Of a stretch of 56,115 nt of DNA, positions 52,166 through 56,115 are shown piece by piece. The position numbers and the translations under genes were made by a program. How positions within the stretch are numbered: position 1 is the first letter of the stretch; each line of letters opens with the position of its first letter. Source of the stretch: Candidatus Aquidulcis sp. (GTDB taxonomy: Bacteria; Chloroflexota; Anaerolineae; Anaerolineales; UBA4823); contig DYIZ01000021.1 of assembly GCA_020723385.1 (NCBI GenBank), forward strand, positions 1 through 56,115. The letters are read 5' to 3'. The notes under the pieces were generated by a model that had not been told where the DNA came from, made no database searches, and saw nothing but the letters and a program-made list of their open reading frames with translations.

Positions 52166-53557
52166 TCACACAGACGGCGCGGGGGCAAGGGTTATCACAA
52201 TGGTTGTCCCCTGGCCTTTTCCCGCTGATTCAGCGGAAATCTCGCCGCCCAGGGCGGTTACCAGCGCCTTGCAAATTGCCAGTCCTAAACCCATCTTGCC
52301 CGTATTTGCCCCGCGCGCCTTGTCGGCGCGGTAAAAACGATCGAACACATAAGGCAAATCCTCGGGGTCAATGCCCGACCCACTATCGCTCACCCGCAAC
52401 TGGATGCGGTCGCTCACCACTGTGCTGAGGGTGATCCTGCCCCCCTTGGGGGTATAGCGTAGCGCATTATCCACCAGGTTTTTCAAAACTTGCAGCATAC
52501 GCCCCTCATCCACCAGGATAGGCGAAGTGGATTCGGGGACATCCAGCGTTACTTCCACTCCCTGCCGGGCTGCAATCGGCTGATAGGCCTGGTAAATCCG
52601 TTCGAGCAGCGCCGATGGCCTGACGGGCTGAAGCTGGAGATCAAGCCCCCCGCCTTCCACCTGTGTCAAAGTGCTCAAGTCGCTCACCAGTCGGCGCAAG
52701 TGATCAATTTCCGTCTTGATAATATCAATGCGCTGCGGCGTGAGCGTTACTTCACCTTCTTCCAACATTTCGATGTAACCAGAGATAATTTGCAGCGGCG
52801 TACTCAGGTCGTGAGTGATATCTGCGGTCATGCGCTTGCGCTGCTGGTCGGCCTGAACCAGATCAGCGCTCATCTGATTGAAGGTGGCGGTGAGCTGGCC
52901 GAGTTCATCTTTAGACGTGACGGGCACCTGCTGCTGCAAGTTGCCGTGCGCCAGCGCCTGCGAGGCCTGTGTCAGGCGGCGGATGGGTTTGAGCAGCCCG
53001 CCGGCCAATAAAAAGCCCATCGCAACCGCCAACAACACTCCGGCCAGGGCCGCCAACCCGATTGCCAGGGTGGTGCGCTGGAGAAAGAGCTGCTCCTCCG
53101 GGCTGAGCTTGAACTGGAATTTTGTATCCGGTAATATCCACGCGACCGTCTGCCCATCCACTTCCACCGGGATTGCCTCCCGGATCATATCTGCCGGCAC
53201 CGTCTGCCCGACTTCAAAATTAAAAGTGGGGATCAAGGCATGATACGAGGTATCCACCAAACCATGGACACCGCGAAGGTTATTCATTTCAGGGTGGTCA
53301 TCAGGAACACCCGGCTGACTGGGGCCGGGCGGCTGACGATTTGACTGAATGTAGTAGTCAAAAAAGCCTTCCAACGTGCCATTGGCGGTGTAGTAAGTTT
53401 GCACGGTTTCTGTCAACAAGGCGGTTTGCTCTTCTACCACCAGGTTCATCAACGATTGATTAGAGGTCAGCCGGATGAGAGCGGAAATTACCAGAACGGT
53501 AACCAGCGCCACAACCAGGTAGGAAAAAATCAACTTGCCTTGCAAAGACCGTCTCAT
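52166..53557 (-). CDS. Membrane sensor histidine kinase (HAMP type)
   Basis: A 463-residue kinase: helix 1 (about 10-30), extracytoplasmic sensor (about 31-155), helix 2 (about 158-180), HAMP, HisKA with His249 in DITHDLSTPLQII, and HATPase (LVDNALRYTPKGG, DSGSGIDPEDLPYVFDRFYR, MGLGLAI). It overlaps the response regulator gene upstream as ATGA, so the two form one system. Family members of the BaeS/EnvZ style respond to envelope or metal stress. The signal is unknown. Confidence 0.93.
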   Translation of the reverse strand: MRRSLQGKLIFSYLVVALVTVLVISALIRLTSNQSLMNLVVEEQTALLTETVQTYYTANGTLEGFFDYYIQSNRQPPGPSQPGVPDDHPEMNNLRGVHGLVDTSYHALIPTFNFEVGQTVPADMIREAIPVEVDGQTVAWILPDTKFQFKLSPEEQLFLQRTTLAIGLAALAGVLLAVAMGFLLAGGLLKPIRRLTQASQALAHGNLQQQVPVTSKDELGQLTATFNQMSADLVQADQQRKRMTADITHDLSTPLQIISGYIEMLEEGEVTLTPQRIDIIKTEIDHLRRLVSDLSTLTQVEGGGLDLQLQPVRPSALLERIYQAYQPIAARQGVEVTLDVPESTSPILVDEGRMLQVLKNLVDNALRYTPKGGRITLSTVVSDRIQLRVSDSGSGIDPEDLPYVFDRFYRADKARGANTGKMGLGLAICKALVTALGGEISAESAGKGQGTTIVITLAPAPSV

Positions 53558-54243
53558 TCGGCCGCCTCCAGAAAACGATAGCCTACCCCAAACACGGTTT
53601 CGATAAACTGAGGCTGATCCAGGTTATCATCCAGCTTCAGGCGCAGGTTGCGGATATGAATCTTCAAGGTTGCCTCGGAACCACTGTAGCCATTTTCCAC
53701 CAGGCGCATACACAACTCCGCCCGCCGCACCACCTGCCCTGGAGACTGCATCAGCATTTCCAAAACCAGGAATTCGAGGGGAGTCAGCTCGATCACCTGA
53801 TTCTGCTTCCTGATCTCATGCTTGCCGTGATCGAGCGAAATATGGCCGATTACCAGTTGCGCTTCCCCAGACTCCTTGGGAGCGGCCCGGCGCAGCACGG
53901 CGCGCATACGCACCAGCAGCTCACGCAGCCGGAAAGGCTTGGTGATGTAATCGTCGGCGCCTAAATCGAAGCCGCGGATGAGGTCTGCTTCCTGCTGCCT
54001 GGCGGTGATCATGATGACGGGGATGCTCGATTCGCGCCGCAGCTGGCTGATGAATTGATACCCATCCATATTGGGCATCATAATGTCCAACAAGATCAGA
54101 TCAGGATCGGATTCGTGGACGACATCCAGCGCGTCGCGCCCGTCTGAGGCGGTCAACACCTCAAAATCCTGGCTGCTGAGAAAGTCGCTCAACAACACCT
54201 GCACGTTTCTTGTATCATCCACAACCAGAATTTTTCTCGTCAT
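53554..54243 (-). CDS. OmpR-family response regulator
   Basis: A 229-residue regulator: receiver domain (1-120) with phospho-accepting Asp53 in LILLDIMMPNMDG and Lys in TKPFRL, and a winged-helix DNA-binding domain (about 130-225, ELTPLEFLVLEMLMQSPGQ, KIHIRNLRLKL). It is followed directly by its kinase. The ATG at 54243 is preferred over the in-frame upstream start. TATAAT ends 6 nt before it, so the mRNA may be leaderless. A hairpin with 16-bp arms lies 33 bp upstream. Confidence 0.93.
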   Translation of the reverse strand: MTRKILVVDDTRNVQVLLSDFLSSQDFEVLTASDGRDALDVVHESDPDLILLDIMMPNMDGYQFISQLRRESSIPVIMITARQQEADLIRGFDLGADDYITKPFRLRELLVRMRAVLRRAAPKESGEAQLVIGHISLDHGKHEIRKQNQVIELTPLEFLVLEMLMQSPGQVVRRAELCMRLVENGYSGSEATLKIHIRNLRLKLDDNLDQPQFIETVFGVGYRFLEAAE

Positions 54244-54249
54244 GTGTAG

Positions 54250-54255
54250 ATTATA
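54250..54255 (-). promoter_or_regulatory. -10 box 6 nt before the response regulator ATG
   Basis: TATAAT on the minus strand ends 6 nt before the ATG, the same arrangement as at 23218 and 47118. Confidence 0.5.
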
Positions 54256-54275
54256 CCCAATCTGTTTCTCCCAGT

Positions 54276-54314
54276 TATGAAACAGGATGGGTGTCCAGCC
54301 CATCCTGTTTCATA
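54276..54314. terminator. Hairpin with 16-bp arms between the two minus-strand operons
   Basis: TATGAAACAGGATGGG (54276-54291) pairs perfectly with 54299-54314 around TGTCCAG. It lies about 155 bp after the DUF4956 gene. No T-run follows, so termination is plausible but unproven. Confidence 0.5.
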
Positions 54315-54470
54315 CTGAGGAGAAGAGGAGAAACCTTTTGCATCGTCTTTGAGCTTTTGGATTGGTCTACGCTGCCCATATCAGCGTCCCAACCAAACAT
54401 CTTCGACCTGATATCATCTTATCACTTCGAACGAGCGGATTGGTTTATTTTTCGTATACGCCGGGATGAT

Positions 54471-55115
54471 TCACCTTGACTGTACATCACCATTGATAAG
54501 CACCACTGCCTCGGATTCAGCATTGTACAGCCAATCGGCCTGGGTCGAATCATCATAATAAATCTTCAGATCGGCAATGTCGCGCACAAAATCCACTTTG
54601 CCAACCGCGATGCGCTTGATTTTCAGGCCGGTGCGCATTTCCAGGTCAGCCAGTAATTCCGCACGGCGATCAGGGCGGATCAGTTCGATCTTTTCGTACA
54701 CAATCCGCTTGGAGGTTGTGTAACGAAAGCCCCATTCTTTCTCCAGCACCAGCAAAATTGCCAGGATAGCCACATTGGCTGCCACAAGCTGCGGCCAGAT
54801 CGTACCGTCTGATGCAGCCGAATTCATGACCGGCAGCGCGGCGATGATGAATAGATAAGTCATCTCGCGGATGGGTACCGGGTCAGTGCGATACCGTAAA
54901 ATCGAGAAGATCGCAAACAGGCCGAAACCCACCCCCACCCCAATCTCGATGCTGTTCATGAAGCTCAAAACGAAATAGATGACGGTGTTGAAAGCCAGGT
55001 ATGTGAAAACATACGACTTGTTTTGAGTGGACGGGTAATAGATAAAGCGCACCACAATTAACGCCACCAAGAAATTAAAACCAAAGCCCAAAAGAAAACT
55101 CCCCAAATCACTCAT
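54471..55115 (-). CDS. DUF4956 membrane protein
   Basis: A 214-residue protein of the DUF4956 family: about four membrane helices (residues 5-25, 35-55, 60-78 and 95-130 by eye) and a cytoplasmic C-terminal domain (ERKWGF-like EKEWGFRYTTSKRI and the KVDFVRDIADLKIYYDD end). The family is regularly encoded with a VTC-domain protein, as here, where it overlaps the VTC gene by 8 bp. It probably anchors the polymerase or forms the channel for polyphosphate. No biochemical proof is known to me. Confidence 0.85.
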   Translation of the reverse strand: MSDLGSFLLGFGFNFLVALIVVRFIYYPSTQNKSYVFTYLAFNTVIYFVLSFMNSIEIGVGVGFGLFAIFSILRYRTDPVPIREMTYLFIIAALPVMNSAASDGTIWPQLVAANVAILAILLVLEKEWGFRYTTSKRIVYEKIELIRPDRRAELLADLEMRTGLKIKRIAVGKVDFVRDIADLKIYYDDSTQADWLYNAESEAVVLINGDVQSR

Positions 55116-55971
55116 AATTTGCAGCTCCTTTGATCATTTTTTCAACCCATAGCATCTTGGGTTTCAATGCGTTTTTCTTCACATGATCGTACAACATGGA
55201 AACACCCAGGCAGTATTTACTAAATCCACGCGGGTGGATTCTCTGAGCGCGCATCTGCGCTAAAAAGGGCGAGAGCCGGCCATTCTTGTCCATCTTCACT
55301 TCAGCAACTGCGATGCCATCGAGCTGCACGACATGGTCAGCGGTATAAAATGTCAAATCAACATCCAGCGTGACACGCTCACAGCACTGTTTGCTCACCA
55401 GCGTGATGCGTGTAAAAGTATTCCAAAGTTTTGGCTCCAGCGCCTGGCATTCGAAAGGGAAAACGCCGTGCAGCCAGTTTTCGGCTTCTCGCGTGATCTC
55501 GACCACTGGTTGAGCGGTCAACACACGATCCTTGATGGTGCGGCCTTTGCGTGTTTTGTGCTTTACTTCCAGAAACGACAAGCTCGAATCGGTGTATTCA
55601 CGGCTGCGTACTTTATACCGTTCTGCGCGGTCGTTCACGTGTAAGTTATAAAGATCGAAACCGGGAGTATCGAAATATAGCGTCCGATAGTGGCTCAGCC
55701 GCTGGCAATACACTGATAACATCCAATAATCGTGCTGAAGCGCCGACAAGGCTTTGAACAATTGCTCATGGGACATCACGAACTTGGTGTCAGTACGGTT
55801 CAACAGCGCCACCGAATCCATTTGCTTCAAGCCGATGGGAGCGTAGCCAGCCGCCAGGGTCTCCAAAGTGGGGGAGGTGGTATACCATCCCCAGGTTGTT
55901 TCTGGCACCATCCAGGGTTGCAGCCGGGATATGGATTGGGTTGTTGTCGTCATCCGGGATGTATGGTTCAT
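55108..55971 (-). CDS. VTC-domain polyphosphate polymerase
   Basis: A 287-residue VTC-domain protein of the triphosphate tunnel metalloenzyme fold. Basic tunnel residues are visible: Arg59 and Lys63 (LNRTDTKF), Lys120, Arg122 and Arg124 (KVRSRE), and the acidic-basic strand LEVKHKTRKGR. The C-terminal GFSKYCLGVSMLYDHV helix is also typical. In yeast the VTC complex makes polyphosphate from ATP; bacterial members are thought to do the same. AAAGGAG lies 8 nt before the ATG. It is first in an operon with the DUF4956 membrane protein. Confidence 0.9.
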   Translation of the reverse strand: MNHTSRMTTTTQSISRLQPWMVPETTWGWYTTSPTLETLAAGYAPIGLKQMDSVALLNRTDTKFVMSHEQLFKALSALQHDYWMLSVYCQRLSHYRTLYFDTPGFDLYNLHVNDRAERYKVRSREYTDSSLSFLEVKHKTRKGRTIKDRVLTAQPVVEITREAENWLHGVFPFECQALEPKLWNTFTRITLVSKQCCERVTLDVDLTFYTADHVVQLDGIAVAEVKMDKNGRLSPFLAQMRAQRIHPRGFSKYCLGVSMLYDHVKKNALKPKMLWVEKMIKGAANYE

Positions 55972-56060
55972 TCTAGATCTCCTTTGAGCGCAAGTGTGCT
56001 CGAGTTATGCTGATCATATCCCCTGGCCGCCCTTAAGTGGTTTATTTTTTGTATAAGCAC

Positions 56061-56115
56061 CTGGACTTTCGCCAAAAAATTGAAATGAGCACTGGTTTTC
56101 TGGTAGGATAGGGGT
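56061..56115. mobile_element. Probable end of an insertion sequence at the right contig edge
   Basis: CTGGACTTTCGCCAAAA (56061-56077) on the plus strand is the inverted counterpart of 38-54. The rest of the window (38 bases) carries no gene. The flanks of the two copies share no target duplication, so they are two separate insertions or contig joins. Confidence 0.55.

Noticed and set aside
51922-52428. Overlapping open frames with peptide repeats such as CPERSRRA, GPSTTLRA and LSVVEGPA
   Set aside because: They are translations of the 24-bp tandem array in several frames. The array has no stop in any frame, so openness carries no information.
1-56115. The window as a composite transposon bounded by the inverted 17-mers
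   Set aside because: It contains recA and icd and many housekeeping-like genes, and the two flanks share no target duplication. Contig ends at IS copies explain it better.

Overview
The window looks like an ordinary chromosomal contig from a GC-rich bacterium, most likely a member of the Chloroflexota (Anaerolineae-like). This assignment is an inference from gene style: TPT-rich extracytoplasmic linkers, an NBR1-type Ig lipoprotein, an XPB/Ssl2-N-like helicase-associated protein, DUF1015, and intergenic palindromes and REP-type repeats typical of such genomes. No rRNA, tRNA or CRISPR array was seen. Both extreme ends carry the same 17-bp sequence in inverted orientation. At the left end it cuts off a histidine kinase, so the contig probably stops at two insertion-sequence copies.

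Layout. 0-8 kb (minus strand): truncated sensor kinase, NBR1-Ig lipoprotein, recA behind a LexA-like promoter, an M23 peptidase lipoprotein overlapping a membrane-anchored PD40 beta-propeller, and a vWA lipoprotein. 8-16 kb (minus): a TumA/TumE-like toxin-antitoxin pair with a frameshifted toxin, two ABC half-exporters with an RsmF-type methyltransferase between them, a small unknown protein and a DUF1015 protein. This stretch is dense in degenerate 7-bp repeats, several translated in frame. 16-22 kb (minus): a multi-PAS kinase, HDOD response regulator and degenerate HD-type response regulator operon, preceded by a MITE-like element. 22-26.4 kb: DegV, the helicase-associated protein (plus strand) and icd.

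26.9-35.8 kb (plus) is the most coherent metabolic region: Nramp-like transporter 1, a NarX-type kinase, a LuxR-type regulator, Nramp-like transporter 2 and lutABC. It reads as a regulated uptake and oxidation module for lactate or a similar organic acid. Both transporters lack the usual Nramp metal-binding motifs, and both are preceded by the same 10-bp palindrome.

36-45 kb (plus): a P2-type cation ATPase, a PilZ protein, then NurA, a stand-alone HAS-barrel-like protein, a GxxExxY gene inside its own inverted repeats, HerA and a DUF3800 protein. This is a DNA-end-processing cluster that has received a mobile module. 45-52 kb (plus): DinB-like protein, ferritin, AAC(6')-like acetyltransferase, YciI-like protein, then a tight operon of metallophosphoesterase, isochorismatase-type hydrolase, FAD oxidoreductase without CxxC, RlmN-like radical SAM protein and Nudix hydrolase. 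52-56 kb (minus): a two-component system and a VTC polyphosphate polymerase with its DUF4956 membrane partner.

The most unusual property is the repeat ecology: degenerate heptamer arrays, a 33-bp palindrome family whose two arms change together, 24-bp REP tandem arrays, and a 63-bp palindromic element that sits in the same reading frame of two unrelated proteins. Three genes appear to be leaderless, with the -10 box exactly 6 nt before the ATG.
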